Below, in pieces: positions 18,454-27,413 of a stretch of DNA of 64,000 nucleotides. The DNA is from Prochlorococcus marinus CUG1438. GTDB taxonomy: Bacteria > Cyanobacteriota > Cyanobacteriia > PCC-6307 > Cyanobiaceae. The position numbers and the translations under genes are program-made. The notes under the pieces were generated by a model that was given only the letters and a program-made list of their open reading frames with translations, had not been told where the DNA came from and ran no database searches. The stretch is from the NCBI GenBank assembly GCA_017644325.1, contig JAEPLS010000001.1, forward strand, positions 558,001-622,000. Reading direction: 5' to 3'. Position 1 is the first letter of the stretch. The number at the start of each line of letters is the position of its first letter.

Positions 18454-19278
18454 TTATCTATTTAACTTTCCGCTTATTAGTCCTTCAAGATCTAGGCTTG
18501 TACAATTAAATCCTAACTTAGAGAAGTATTGAACTAAATCAATAAAATTATATTTCTCAAAAAAATACTTTAAATCATCTTGTGGAATTTCTATTCTTGC
18601 AGTTAGCCCTTGACATCTAACCCTAACCTCTGATAAACCACCTTTTTTGAGATATGCTTCTGCCTTCTCAACCATTTTAAGCCTATAACTTGTTATTTCA
18701 TTGCCATAAGGAAATCTAGATGACAAGCAAGGCTGGGCAGGTTTATCCCACCAAGGAAAACCTAATGCTCTTGATATATCCCTGATATCTTTTTTTGAGA
18801 AATTAAATTTTGCAAGGGGTGACACAACACCAGCTTCTTTTGCTGCTTGTATACCTGGCCTGTAGTCTTTAAGATCATCCAGATTTACTCCATCTAAAAC
18901 AAACTTGAAATTAAGATTATTGGATAAATAGGTTGTATGTTTGTGGAGCTCTTTTTTACATGCAAAGCATCTATCTTTTGGATTTTCACGGTAACTTGAT
19001 TGTTCTAATTCTGATGTTTTAACTTCCAGATGCTTCACTCCAATCCATTTTGCTTGACTTCTTGCTTCTTCACGTAGCGTACTGGCTAATGCAGGAGAAA
19101 TTCCAGTAATTGCTATAGCTTTCTCACCTAATTGCTCGAATGCTAATGATGCTACTAATGTACTGTCTACTCCACCTGAATAAGCAATACATACACTATC
19201 AAGACTCTTAATGTATCTTCTAATTGTATAAAGCTTTTCACTTTGTTCATCAGAGAGGGTTTCTAGTTGATTGAACAT
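18454..19278 (-). CDS. larE: LarE-like ATP-dependent sulfur transferase (PP-loop)
   Basis: 274 residues. The PP-loop motif AYSGGVDSTLVAS at residues 33-44 marks an N-type ATP pyrophosphatase, and overall architecture matches LarE, which sulfurates the nickel-pincer precursor. Three Cys stand out: Cys104 and Cys107 in RCFACKKE and Cys184 in KPAQPCLSSRFPYG. The last aligns with the sacrificial Cys of Lactobacillus LarE; the three-Cys form is known in LarE homologues that bind a [4Fe-4S] cluster. No larA, larB or larC lies nearby, so the true substrate is unknown. Confidence 0.78.
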   Translation of the reverse strand: MFNQLETLSDEQSEKLYTIRRYIKSLDSVCIAYSGGVDSTLVASLAFEQLGEKAIAITGISPALASTLREEARSQAKWIGVKHLEVKTSELEQSSYRENPKDRCFACKKELHKHTTYLSNNLNFKFVLDGVNLDDLKDYRPGIQAAKEAGVVSPLAKFNFSKKDIRDISRALGFPWWDKPAQPCLSSRFPYGNEITSYRLKMVEKAEAYLKKGGLSEVRVRCQGLTARIEIPQDDLKYFFEKYNFIDLVQYFSKLGFNCTSLDLEGLISGKLNR

Positions 19279-19386
19279 GCTAATTACTTTAAAATTTAAA
19301 TTACATATGAATAGGTTGAATTTATTATTAAATTTTTAATAATATTCTTAACTATATCCTAGATTAAATTTGTTTACATTATTCAA

Positions 19387-20547
19387 TTGACGAATACAAG
19401 TAGAAATAAAGGAATTGGAATTGTCACAGCAAGTGATAGTCAAGAACGATCAATAGGCCAACTACATATTTATGATGGAGAAGGTAAGGGCAAAAGTCAG
19501 GCTGCTTTGGGTGTTGTGCTCAGGACAATAGGATTAGGAATATGCGAAAAAAGACAGTCCAGAGTTTTACTTCTTAGATTTTTAAAAGGTCCTGAGAGGT
19601 CATATGATGAGGATTCAGCGATAGAAGCATTACAAAGAGGATTCCCTCACTTAATTGACCATGTACGGACAGGAAGATCTGAATTCTTTAATGCTGACCA
19701 AGTAACAAGGTTTGACATTGGTGAGGCTGAAAGAGGCTGGAATATTGCTAAAGGAGCAATTGCAAGTTCTCTTTATTCTGTTGTTGTACTAGACGAGTTG
19801 AATCCAGTCCTTGATTTGGGAATGCTTGATATTAAGGAGGTAGTTAATTCTCTTCAAAATCGTCCTGATGGACTGGAAATAATTATTACCGGAAGGGCAG
19901 CTCCCCCTTCTTTGGTCAGAATTTCGCAACTCCACTCAGAAATGAGACCGCGTTCAATAGGAGACCTATCAAAAATTACTAGACAAAGTAAATTTACAGG
20001 TGGAATTGAGATCTATACAGGTGAAGGAAAAGGAAAATCTACAAGTGCTCTTGGTAAAGCTCTTCAAGCTATTGGTAAAGGAATATCCCAAGATAAGAGT
20101 CATAGAGTTTTAATATTACAGTGGTTAAAAGGCGGAAATGGTTATACCGAAGATGCAGCAATAGAGGCTTTGAGAGAAAGTTACCCACATTTGGTAGATC
20201 ATTTGCGCTCAGGGCGAGATGCGATCGTTTGGAGAGGTCAGCAACAACCAATTGATTATGTTGAGGCTGAAAGAGCATGGGAAATTGCTAAGGCCGCTAT
20301 TTTGAGTGGTCTTTATAAGACGATTATTTTAGATGAATTGAATCCAACTGTTGATTTAGAACTGTTACCTGTCGAGTCAATACATCAAACGCTTTTAAGA
20401 AAACCAGCAGAAACAGAAGTTGTTATTACAGGGAGATGTAAGAATGAACCTTCATACTTTGAACTCGCGGATATTTACTCTGAAATGGTCTGTCATAAAC
20501 ATTACGCAAATGTTGGGGTTGACTTGAAAAAAGGCGTGGATTACTAA
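19387..20547 (+). CDS. cobO: Tandem-duplicated CobO/BtuR corrinoid adenosyltransferase-like protein
   Basis: 386 residues made of two similar P-loop domains of about 190 each, against one domain (~196) in E. coli BtuR. Domain 1 has IYDGEGKGKSQAALG (P-loop at 31-37), AIEALQRGFPHLIDHVRTGR and VVLDELNPVLDLG. Domain 2 has IYTGEGKGKSTSALG (212-218), AIEALRESYPHLVDHLRSGR and IILDELNPTVDLE. The family transfers the adenosyl group of ATP to cob(I)yrinic acid diamide. Start is TTG with no better codon downstream before the domain. Fits with CbiG-CobJ at 50.3 kb. Confidence 0.85.
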   Translation: MTNTSRNKGIGIVTASDSQERSIGQLHIYDGEGKGKSQAALGVVLRTIGLGICEKRQSRVLLLRFLKGPERSYDEDSAIEALQRGFPHLIDHVRTGRSEFFNADQVTRFDIGEAERGWNIAKGAIASSLYSVVVLDELNPVLDLGMLDIKEVVNSLQNRPDGLEIIITGRAAPPSLVRISQLHSEMRPRSIGDLSKITRQSKFTGGIEIYTGEGKGKSTSALGKALQAIGKGISQDKSHRVLILQWLKGGNGYTEDAAIEALRESYPHLVDHLRSGRDAIVWRGQQQPIDYVEAERAWEIAKAAILSGLYKTIILDELNPTVDLELLPVESIHQTLLRKPAETEVVITGRCKNEPSYFELADIYSEMVCHKHYANVGVDLKKGVDY

Positions 20548-20567
20548 ATACCTTAGAGATTATTAAT

Positions 20568-21713
20568 TTAATAGTATTTTTTTACTTTTTCAATGCCACC
20601 TTCAATTGATCTAGATTGGATTTTGAATTTAGACAAAATTTCTGAAGCTTTTTCAGAACGTTTTCCCGATTTACATATTATGAAAATCTCTTTAGTTAAG
20701 CTTTCTTTTTGAATAAATTCTAAGTCAAATTTTTGGTCCAGATGACTTAGTGGAATTGATATCGAACCCTCTATTGCTGATGTAGAAAATTCTTCAGTTT
20801 CCCTTACATCAATTAAAAGAATTTTGTTGGGTTTTTCTTTATATAAGCTGTAAAAATCATTAGCATTGATTCTGTTGATTTCGTTATTCTTATCAGGACA
20901 TTTATCTTCGCAATAAAAGTCCACAAACTCAGAAAGATTTTTTATTCGCTTATTTACTGGAGAACTTTTTAGTTGTAATTTTTTCATATTCATATTCAAG
21001 AGATCAAAAACCAAAATTTTTCCATCTAAAATATCACCTTTTTTTAAAATAATTTTGATAATCTCATTGACTTGAAGGATTCCTATTAAACCTGTTGAAA
21101 CACCCACAACCCCATATTCTGCACAACTTGGGACAGCATTTTTTGAAGGTGATTCTGGAAGCAAGTCCCTTAAATTAGGACTTTTCTTATGTAAGTTAAA
21201 AACACTAACTTGACCTTCAAAGCCTTGTACACTCCCAAATACTATGGGTTTATTCAGTATTAGGCATGCATCATTTATTAAGTATCTAGTGCCAAAGTTA
21301 TCCGAGCAATCACAAATAATATCAAATTCCTGAATTATTTCTAGAACATTATTAGGATTAATTCTCTCAGCAAATGTCAATAATTCAGAATTAGGATTAA
21401 ATTTTTTTATTCTTTCTTGGGCAGAATGTACTTTAAGATTGCCAATAGTATTTGTTTCATGAATTATCTGTCTTTGAAGATTAGATTTTTCTACGTAATC
21501 GTTATCTACTATCCCAATCTTTCCAATTCCTGTTGCCGCTAGATAAAGCAAAACGGGAGAACCAAGCCCACCTGCTCCAATACATAATACTGAGCTGTTT
21601 TTTAGATTTAGTTGTCCCTCATAGCCAATTTCTTTGAGGGTTAAATGTTTTTGATATCTTTCTTGTTCATCTGTATTTAAAAAATTAAATTTGATATCTT
21701 TTGAGACAGTCAT
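20568..21713 (-). CDS. moeB: ThiF/MoeB-type E1-like adenylyltransferase with C-terminal rhodanese domain
   Basis: 381 residues. The N-terminal ~260 form a HesA/MoeB/ThiF domain: CIGAGGLGSPVLLYLAATGI nucleotide loop, VDNDYVEKSNLQRQ, ICDCSDNFGTRYLIND. The C-terminal ~110 form a rhodanese domain with active loop FIICKSGKRSEKAS. Such fusions adenylate and then sulfurate a ubiquitin-like carrier (MoaD, ThiS or related). The partner cannot be told from the context. Convergent with cobO across 20 bases that include a weak AAATAC/GTATTT hairpin followed by T's. Confidence 0.85.
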   Translation of the reverse strand: MTVSKDIKFNFLNTDEQERYQKHLTLKEIGYEGQLNLKNSSVLCIGAGGLGSPVLLYLAATGIGKIGIVDNDYVEKSNLQRQIIHETNTIGNLKVHSAQERIKKFNPNSELLTFAERINPNNVLEIIQEFDIICDCSDNFGTRYLINDACLILNKPIVFGSVQGFEGQVSVFNLHKKSPNLRDLLPESPSKNAVPSCAEYGVVGVSTGLIGILQVNEIIKIILKKGDILDGKILVFDLLNMNMKKLQLKSSPVNKRIKNLSEFVDFYCEDKCPDKNNEINRINANDFYSLYKEKPNKILLIDVRETEEFSTSAIEGSISIPLSHLDQKFDLEFIQKESLTKEIFIICKSGKRSEKASEILSKFKIQSRSIEGGIEKVKKYY

Positions 21714-22000
21714 TTTTAATTTCGTTAAATAATCCTTTGAAGATATGATAATTAAAATAAAAAAAATTAACCTTTTTCAAGTTTGTTATCAGTGGGATTT
21801 ATTAATATTTTTGTTATGACAAGATAATATTGGAAGTTAATTATAAATAAAATTTCTTCAATAATATCTTCAAAATTCATTTATACCAATAGAACAAAAA
21901 AATACAAAATGTGTCGGTTCGGAATTACACATGAAAAAAAACTAGCAAATATACGTTTTTTCCGTTATTGTCTGGACATTATATTGAGATTACCGATTTC

Positions 22001-22366
22001 ATGAGTGATAATACACCAGAGTCAAATCAAGTCTCCGGCTCCGCTACAAGCTCAGAAACTAAAAGCTTTTCAGAAAAGTACTCCGATACTATGGGAAAAA
22101 TCAATGAGACCCTTGGTAAAGTTGATTGGACTCAAATGGGGAAATATGGCAAAGCAGCAGGCATAATTGCTGTTGTCGTAATAGCTCAAATAATAATTAA
22201 AGTTATTATTGACACAATAAACTTTTTCCCAATTCTCCCAGGATTATTAGAACTTCTTGGAGTAATTGTTGTAGGACAATGGAGTTGGCAGAACCTACGC
22301 ACCAGTGAAAATCGAGAAGCTGTTATAGATAAAGTTCAAAATCTTAAAAAGACATATTTAGGATAG
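22001..22366 (+). CDS. CAAD-domain membrane protein
   Basis: 121 residues. A polar N-terminal tail (DNTPESNQVSGSATSS) and amphipathic helix are followed by two membrane spans (GIIAVVVIAQIIIKVIIDTI and ILPGLLELLGVIVVGQWSW) and a short helix ending KTYLG. This is the CAAD pattern, first described in cyanobacterial aminoacyl-tRNA synthetases and in thylakoid CURT1-like proteins. The frame is open back to a TTG at 21968, but the ATG at 22001 precedes the conserved region and is the better start. The 287-base gap before it holds only a doubtful 31-codon ORF. Confidence 0.82.
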   Translation: MSDNTPESNQVSGSATSSETKSFSEKYSDTMGKINETLGKVDWTQMGKYGKAAGIIAVVVIAQIIIKVIIDTINFFPILPGLLELLGVIVVGQWSWQNLRTSENREAVIDKVQNLKKTYLG

Positions 22367-22373
22367 TAGAAAA

Positions 22374-23252
22374 TTAAAAATTGATTATAGTTTTTACGTA
22401 ATCTTCAACTTGACAAAAATATGATCCTCCAAACATGTTGGCATGATTCAATATGTGATAAAAGTTGTATATAATAATTCTTTTTTCGAACCCCTCTCTG
22501 ATAGGAAAAATTTTATGATATTCTTCGTAAAATTCTTTTCTAAACCCTCCAAATAATCTTGTCATCGCTATATCAACTTCATTATCTGCCCACCAAGATG
22601 CTGGGTCAAATATAACTCCCTTCCCACTTTTATCAACTCCTATATTCCCTGACCATAAATCACCATGTATAAGAGAATTTATTGGTTTATGCTTAATTAA
22701 TTCTGTTCTAATTTTCTCTTTAACTTTATTTATTGTCTCTTTATCTATAGTATTTGATTTAAGATTTGATAATTGCGGTATAATCCGTAAGTTTAAAAAA
22801 CAATCTGTCCAATTATTTCTCCAGCCTTTCTTTTGATCTGTTAATCCTATAAAACCCTCAACCGGATACCCAAAATTCTTTTGATTAGACTCAGTTGAAT
22901 TTAGGTGCATTTCTCCCAAACCTTTTCCAAGCTTTTTCTGATCAAAATTGTTCATATCTATCCAATCCATTAAAAGAATTTCTGTATTTCTACATTTTTT
23001 AAATGCAATAACTTCAGGAACAATTAAGATTTCTTGATTAATATATTCCCTCAAATTTTGAAGACAATATTTTTCAAATTCAAGAAAGTTTCTCTTCCTA
23101 TCGTTTCTTTTAAGAAATACTTTTTTACTAGTAAATTCAATTTTCCATGCACTATGGATATCCCCCCCATGAACTTGTTCTATACTTTTTGGATAAGGTT
23201 CACCTAATTCATCACAAATTTCGCTAATTTCAATAAGGGATAATTTTTGCAT
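22374..23252 (-). CDS. Fructosamine kinase family protein
   Basis: 292 residues of the FN3K/ketosamine-3-kinase family, an APH-like kinase fold proposed to phosphorylate glycated amines and so repair proteins. Visible: N-terminal VHGGDIHSAWKIEF, the Lys strand KKVFLKRND, the catalytic loop SLIHGDLWSGNIG, the metal-binding segment VIFDPASWWADNEVDIAM, and a C-terminal NFYHILNHANMFGGSY. Its start codon is only five bases from the crtD start on the other strand. Confidence 0.88.
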   Translation of the reverse strand: MQKLSLIEISEICDELGEPYPKSIEQVHGGDIHSAWKIEFTSKKVFLKRNDRKRNFLEFEKYCLQNLREYINQEILIVPEVIAFKKCRNTEILLMDWIDMNNFDQKKLGKGLGEMHLNSTESNQKNFGYPVEGFIGLTDQKKGWRNNWTDCFLNLRIIPQLSNLKSNTIDKETINKVKEKIRTELIKHKPINSLIHGDLWSGNIGVDKSGKGVIFDPASWWADNEVDIAMTRLFGGFRKEFYEEYHKIFPIREGFEKRIIIYNFYHILNHANMFGGSYFCQVEDYVKTIINF

Positions 23253-23257
23253 TTTTA

Positions 23258-24763
23258 ATGAGCAATTCAGAAGTTATTGTTGTGGGCGCTGGTATAGCAG
23301 GACTAACTTCTGCAGCAATTTTATCAAAGCAAGGCTTATCAGTTACTTTAATAGAATCTCATACGCAATCAGGCGGATGTGCAGGCACTTTTAAAAGAAA
23401 GAATTATATTTTTGACGTTGGTGCAACCCAGGTTGCGGGTTTAGAGAAAGCAGGAATACATTCAAAAATTTTTGATTTTTTAGATATTCCACCTCCTGAA
23501 GCAACTATTTTAGACCCTGCTTGCATTGTTGATTTAAAGGATGGTTTGAAGCCAATATCTATTTGGTATGAAAAAAGTAAATGGATTGCTGAACAAGAAA
23601 TGCAGTTTCCTGGAACTAGTAGATTTTGGAATCTTTGTGCCCTAATACATCAAAGTAATTGGATATTTGCTAATAATAATCCAGTATTGCCAATTAGTAA
23701 TTTTTGGGATTTTTCTCAACTTCTTAAAGCAATTGTTCCTTCAAACCTTCTCACAGGAATCTTACTTAAATCTACTATTTATGATTTATTACGTATATGT
23801 GGATTATCCAAGAACGAGCGCTTGATTAAATTCTTAAATCTTCAACTTAAACTTTACTCTCAAGAGGATATCTACAATACTGCAGCATTGTATGGATCTA
23901 CTGTTCTACAGATGTGTCAACAGCCTCATGGTCTTTGGCATCTTAAGAAATCTATGCAGTCTTTAAGTGAAGCATTAGAAATTTCATTAAAAAAAACTGG
24001 TGTTAATCTAATTTTTGGCCAAAAAGTGAACTCTATAAATTTTGATGATGTTAATCAGTGTTGGACATTATCTGCTAATTCGAAAAAAAATTCTTTTGTC
24101 TATCAAGCAAAAGATTTGGTTTATACCGCGCCACCTCAATCTTTGCTGCAGCAATTGAAGGGACCGTTAATTAGACAACAAACTTATAAAAATCGACTTA
24201 CTAATTTGCCTGATCCAAGTGGAGCTGTAGTTTTTTATTCGGCTTTAAAAAAGGAACATATAAAAAAAATTTCCTCTAATCATTATCAATTTGTTTCTCA
24301 TGAATTTGGTTCGTTATTTGTCTCAATTAGCGAAGATGGTGATGGGAGAGCACCAAAAGGTGAAGTTACTTTAATAGCCAGTATTTTTACTAAGACAAAA
24401 GATTGGTTTGAACTAGATAAACAAAATTACTTAAATAAAAAAAGGGATTTTATGGAAAAAATATCTCATGAATTGGAAAGCCAATTTAATATTATTCCTG
24501 AAAATTGGTTGCATAGGGAATTAGCAACTCCATTAGGGTTTGAAAAATGGACAAATAGACCTAATGGAATAGTTGGCGGGCTTGGTCAAAATCCAGATAT
24601 TTTCGGTTTATTTGGATTATCAAGTAGGACTCCTTTTGAAGGTTTATGGCTTTGTGGAGATTCTATTTATCCAGGAGAGGGAACTGCAGGTGTTAGTCAA
24701 TCTGCGTTAATGGTCTCCAGGCAAATTTTAGCTTCTAAAGGCAGAAAAAATTTTAATTTATAA
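23258..24763 (+). CDS. crtD: Carotenoid C-3',4' desaturase-like oxidoreductase (CrtD type)
   Basis: 501-residue FAD-dependent amine-oxidase-fold enzyme of the phytoene desaturase group. N-terminal dinucleotide motif VIVVGAGIAGLTSAA and GGCAGTF; C-terminal LWLCGDSIYPGEGTAGVSQS is the FAD-binding end of the CrtD/CrtH branch. CrtD desaturates the psi end of carotenoids; the CrtH cis-trans isomerase is the main alternative. Start codon ATG sits five bases from that of the FN3K gene, and the 3' end overlaps the convergent tyrA by 11 bases. Confidence 0.75.
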   Translation: MSNSEVIVVGAGIAGLTSAAILSKQGLSVTLIESHTQSGGCAGTFKRKNYIFDVGATQVAGLEKAGIHSKIFDFLDIPPPEATILDPACIVDLKDGLKPISIWYEKSKWIAEQEMQFPGTSRFWNLCALIHQSNWIFANNNPVLPISNFWDFSQLLKAIVPSNLLTGILLKSTIYDLLRICGLSKNERLIKFLNLQLKLYSQEDIYNTAALYGSTVLQMCQQPHGLWHLKKSMQSLSEALEISLKKTGVNLIFGQKVNSINFDDVNQCWTLSANSKKNSFVYQAKDLVYTAPPQSLLQQLKGPLIRQQTYKNRLTNLPDPSGAVVFYSALKKEHIKKISSNHYQFVSHEFGSLFVSISEDGDGRAPKGEVTLIASIFTKTKDWFELDKQNYLNKKRDFMEKISHELESQFNIIPENWLHRELATPLGFEKWTNRPNGIVGGLGQNPDIFGLFGLSSRTPFEGLWLCGDSIYPGEGTAGVSQSALMVSRQILASKGRKNFNL

Positions 24764-25592
24764 AATCTTTTCTGATTTCTTTTGCCTCAGAAAGTTTTTT
24801 AGAAAGTAATTCCCGATTATTTTCTTTTATAAGCAACTCCAATGCATTCAGTTTATTTTTAAAATTATTAATGGCCTTTAAAACATTTATTTGATTATTC
24901 ATAGCTAAATCTACGCCTAGTTCTTCATTACCTCCCCCAACTCTCGAAGTGTCAGCAAATCCAGTAGCCGCCAATTTTTGTGAGAGATCTAATAAAGATT
25001 GGTTATTTTGCGTATGTGCAGTTTCAATTAAGGCAGAAGCTAAAAATATAGGCAAATGAGAAATTAGAGATACTGCTTCATCATGCTCTTTTGGTGAAGC
25101 TTGGCAAATTTCACAATCCATCGATTTTATAAGTTCGGAAATAATTCTTAATGCACTTAAATTACTTTTTTGTGTGGGGGTGATAACCCACTTTGCATTT
25201 TTAAAAAGACCTTCAAAACCAGAATCAACTCCCTTCTTTTCTGTTCCAGCCATTGGATGTGATCCAATAAAAAGAGGATGTAAATTTTCCCACTTACTTA
25301 CTATTGCTTCTTTAACAGAGCCTACATCAGTTATTATTGCTTCTCTTGGTATTGATGATATTAATTGTTGAGATGGACTAATCAAATCTTTGATAGGCAA
25401 AGCTAAAATTATAAGCTCACATTCTTTTAATAAGTTCAGATCGCGACTGACAAAATTTGCAAGTCCCTTTTCTTTAGCTTTTTTTTCATTAAGTTCATTA
25501 TTTGCTATTCCATAAGTTGTATGGTTTAGACTTTGGAGTTTTAATCCTAATGATCCGCCAATTAAACCTAATCCTACTATTCCAATTTTCAT
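24753..25592 (-). CDS. tyrA: Prephenate/arogenate dehydrogenase
   Basis: NAD(P)-dependent oxidative decarboxylation in tyrosine synthesis; cyanobacterial enzymes usually prefer arogenate and NADP. 279 residues. Rossmann motif GIVGLGLIGGSLGLKL at the N-terminus, then ITDVGSVKEAIV and GSHPMAGTEKKGVD with the substrate-binding His, and a helical dimerisation domain. No ACT or chorismate mutase domain. Its 3' end overlaps crtD by 11 bases. Confidence 0.93.
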   Translation of the reverse strand: MKIGIVGLGLIGGSLGLKLQSLNHTTYGIANNELNEKKAKEKGLANFVSRDLNLLKECELIILALPIKDLISPSQQLISSIPREAIITDVGSVKEAIVSKWENLHPLFIGSHPMAGTEKKGVDSGFEGLFKNAKWVITPTQKSNLSALRIISELIKSMDCEICQASPKEHDEAVSLISHLPIFLASALIETAHTQNNQSLLDLSQKLAATGFADTSRVGGGNEELGVDLAMNNQINVLKAINNFKNKLNALELLIKENNRELLSKKLSEAKEIRKDFIN

Positions 25593-25687
25593 GGATTTAT
25601 TTATTAGAGACTTCCTTATATTGATACCAATTTTTTGTATATTAGGTGCATAAATTTTTTATATATTTGGAATTATATCAATTATAA

Positions 25688-27136
25688 ATGCTTGAAATTT
25701 TAAGTCATCAATATTTGAAAAACTTTCTGAGAGAAAAAAGTATTAATTGGGAACACATATATTCTTTTGGGAGAATACTTTCTAAGTGTATTGAAAATAA
25801 TTCTACATATCTAATTAATTCAGAAATTTTTTCAACTCATGATTGGTTACCCCCAGTTTTGATTTCTCTATTTTTAAAAGAAGAAAATTCTACTTTTATT
25901 TTATCTGAAAAAAAAATTCAATTTATCAGAGAGTGTCTGATTAATTCATTTAAAAATAAAGGTTTGAATTTTATTTTCAAAAATGATCAAATCATATTCG
26001 CTGGTCATAATGTTCGCATAATAACAATCCAAGATTTACTTAAAGATCTCAATTCTTTTAATCTTAGAAATCATCGAATAGTTTATTCTGGAGTTGAGAA
26101 TATAAAACAAGATTTAGAAAATCATTTTAGGATTTCTTTAGAAAAAAAAGACTGGACAAAAAATCTTAAGGAATTTGAATCCATCAATCAAAAAAATGTT
26201 AATGTTTATGACTCTATGAAGAAAAAGTTCTCTATGAGAAGGGGATTAGGAAATTGTTATATCAATCTAGATGAGAAAGAAATAAGTTTTTTTTCAACTT
26301 TTTTTCAAGAAAATTCTTCTTTCTCTGATAAATTCTTAAGCATTAACAAAGCTTTATCTCAGGGTTGGGCATGCTGGGTAAAATTAAGTGATGAAAATTT
26401 AGATTGGAATTTGTATTTGCAGCCAATAGATGAACTTTCTCAAATAAAGGAATTTTTTTCAAACAATAAATTTGTTTTCTTATCAAGTTTAAGAAAAGAC
26501 AATTTTTTCCAAATGTATCTCAAAAGGCATAGCTTATATATTGACTTGGTTGTTAATTTTAAAAGTAATTTTAAAGAGAAAAAGATTTTATTATATTTAC
26601 CTTCTAAACAGGTGCTTCCTAATAACCCACTTTTTACAAATTCAATCTTAGATAAATGTAAAAGGCTAATACTTTTTAGAAAGGGTTTAACTTTAGTTTT
26701 GTCTGACGATATTGATTTGAAAACTAACCTGGCTACAGAGTTAGCTTCTAACTACGGTAAGAGGGTCTCTTTGGAAACAATTCCTTCTCGCAGTAATGAA
26801 ATTCTTTGTTCTAGTTACGATTGGTGGATTACGAATTCTTATTTAACTCAAATTCCAGAACAAATTATTGTTCCTCTACTGCCTATTCCTAATATGTCAG
26901 AACCAATTAATGCGATTACAGTATCTCATAATAAAAAACTCTCTCAAGATTGGTTTCGAGACTTTCTTCTCCCTCAAGCAAGATTAAAACTAGAAAGATC
27001 AATTTCACCGTTAAGAAGAAATTCTGGTAAATTAATAATATTAGATGGAAGAGCAAATAAAAGAAATTGGGGAAGATTACTTTTGCAAAGCATCCAACCC
27101 TCAAAAAAAATTTATTATATGCTACCTTTTGATTAA
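25688..27136 (+). CDS. Decayed DinG/XPD-like helicase
   Basis: 482 residues. The C-terminal ~60 (LPQARLKLERSISPLRRNSG, then LIILDGRANKRNWGRLLLQS) match motif VI and the end of DinG-type superfamily 2 helicases. Upstream, LILFRKGLTLVLSDDID suggests a shortened second RecA-like lobe. The first lobe lacks a recognisable Walker A (no GxGKT/S) and a DEAH/DEFH box, and no four-Cys iron-sulfur domain is seen. So it is either a non-catalytic derivative or a heavily diverged gene. The intact full-length frame argues that it still does something. Confidence 0.65.
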   Translation: MLEILSHQYLKNFLREKSINWEHIYSFGRILSKCIENNSTYLINSEIFSTHDWLPPVLISLFLKEENSTFILSEKKIQFIRECLINSFKNKGLNFIFKNDQIIFAGHNVRIITIQDLLKDLNSFNLRNHRIVYSGVENIKQDLENHFRISLEKKDWTKNLKEFESINQKNVNVYDSMKKKFSMRRGLGNCYINLDEKEISFFSTFFQENSSFSDKFLSINKALSQGWACWVKLSDENLDWNLYLQPIDELSQIKEFFSNNKFVFLSSLRKDNFFQMYLKRHSLYIDLVVNFKSNFKEKKILLYLPSKQVLPNNPLFTNSILDKCKRLILFRKGLTLVLSDDIDLKTNLATELASNYGKRVSLETIPSRSNEILCSSYDWWITNSYLTQIPEQIIVPLLPIPNMSEPINAITVSHNKKLSQDWFRDFLLPQARLKLERSISPLRRNSGKLIILDGRANKRNWGRLLLQSIQPSKKIYYMLPFD

Positions 27137-27165
27137 GGTACGATTTTGTAAATTACCAAATAAAT

Positions 27166-27411
27166 ATGGGAGAAGCAAAAAGACGAAAAACACTTGGTTT
27201 ACCTCCAAAACAAAATAATACTAAAACTAAATTTGATGATTCCCCAAGATTATTTCAATGGCTTCCTTTAACAATTAATCAGCGAGATAAACTTATTAAA
27301 TTAAGTATCAAAGCTAGTTGGTTTGGAATAGGAGGGTTAGTGATTTTATGGATTATAGTCAGATTTATTGGTCCTTCAGTTGGGTGGTGGACTTTGGCTG
27401 ATTCTCTATAA
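27166..27411 (+). CDS. DUF2839 small membrane protein
   Basis: 81 residues beginning MGEAKRRKTLGLPPKQ, the hallmark of the cyanobacterial DUF2839 family. A basic soluble N-terminus is followed by one hydrophobic span (ASWFGIGGLVILWIIVRFIG). Function unknown. It starts 29 bases after the DinG-like gene and stops two bases from the convergent recA stop, leaving no room for separate terminators. Confidence 0.85.
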   Translation: MGEAKRRKTLGLPPKQNNTKTKFDDSPRLFQWLPLTINQRDKLIKLSIKASWFGIGGLVILWIIVRFIGPSVGWWTLADSL

Positions 27412-27413
27412 AA

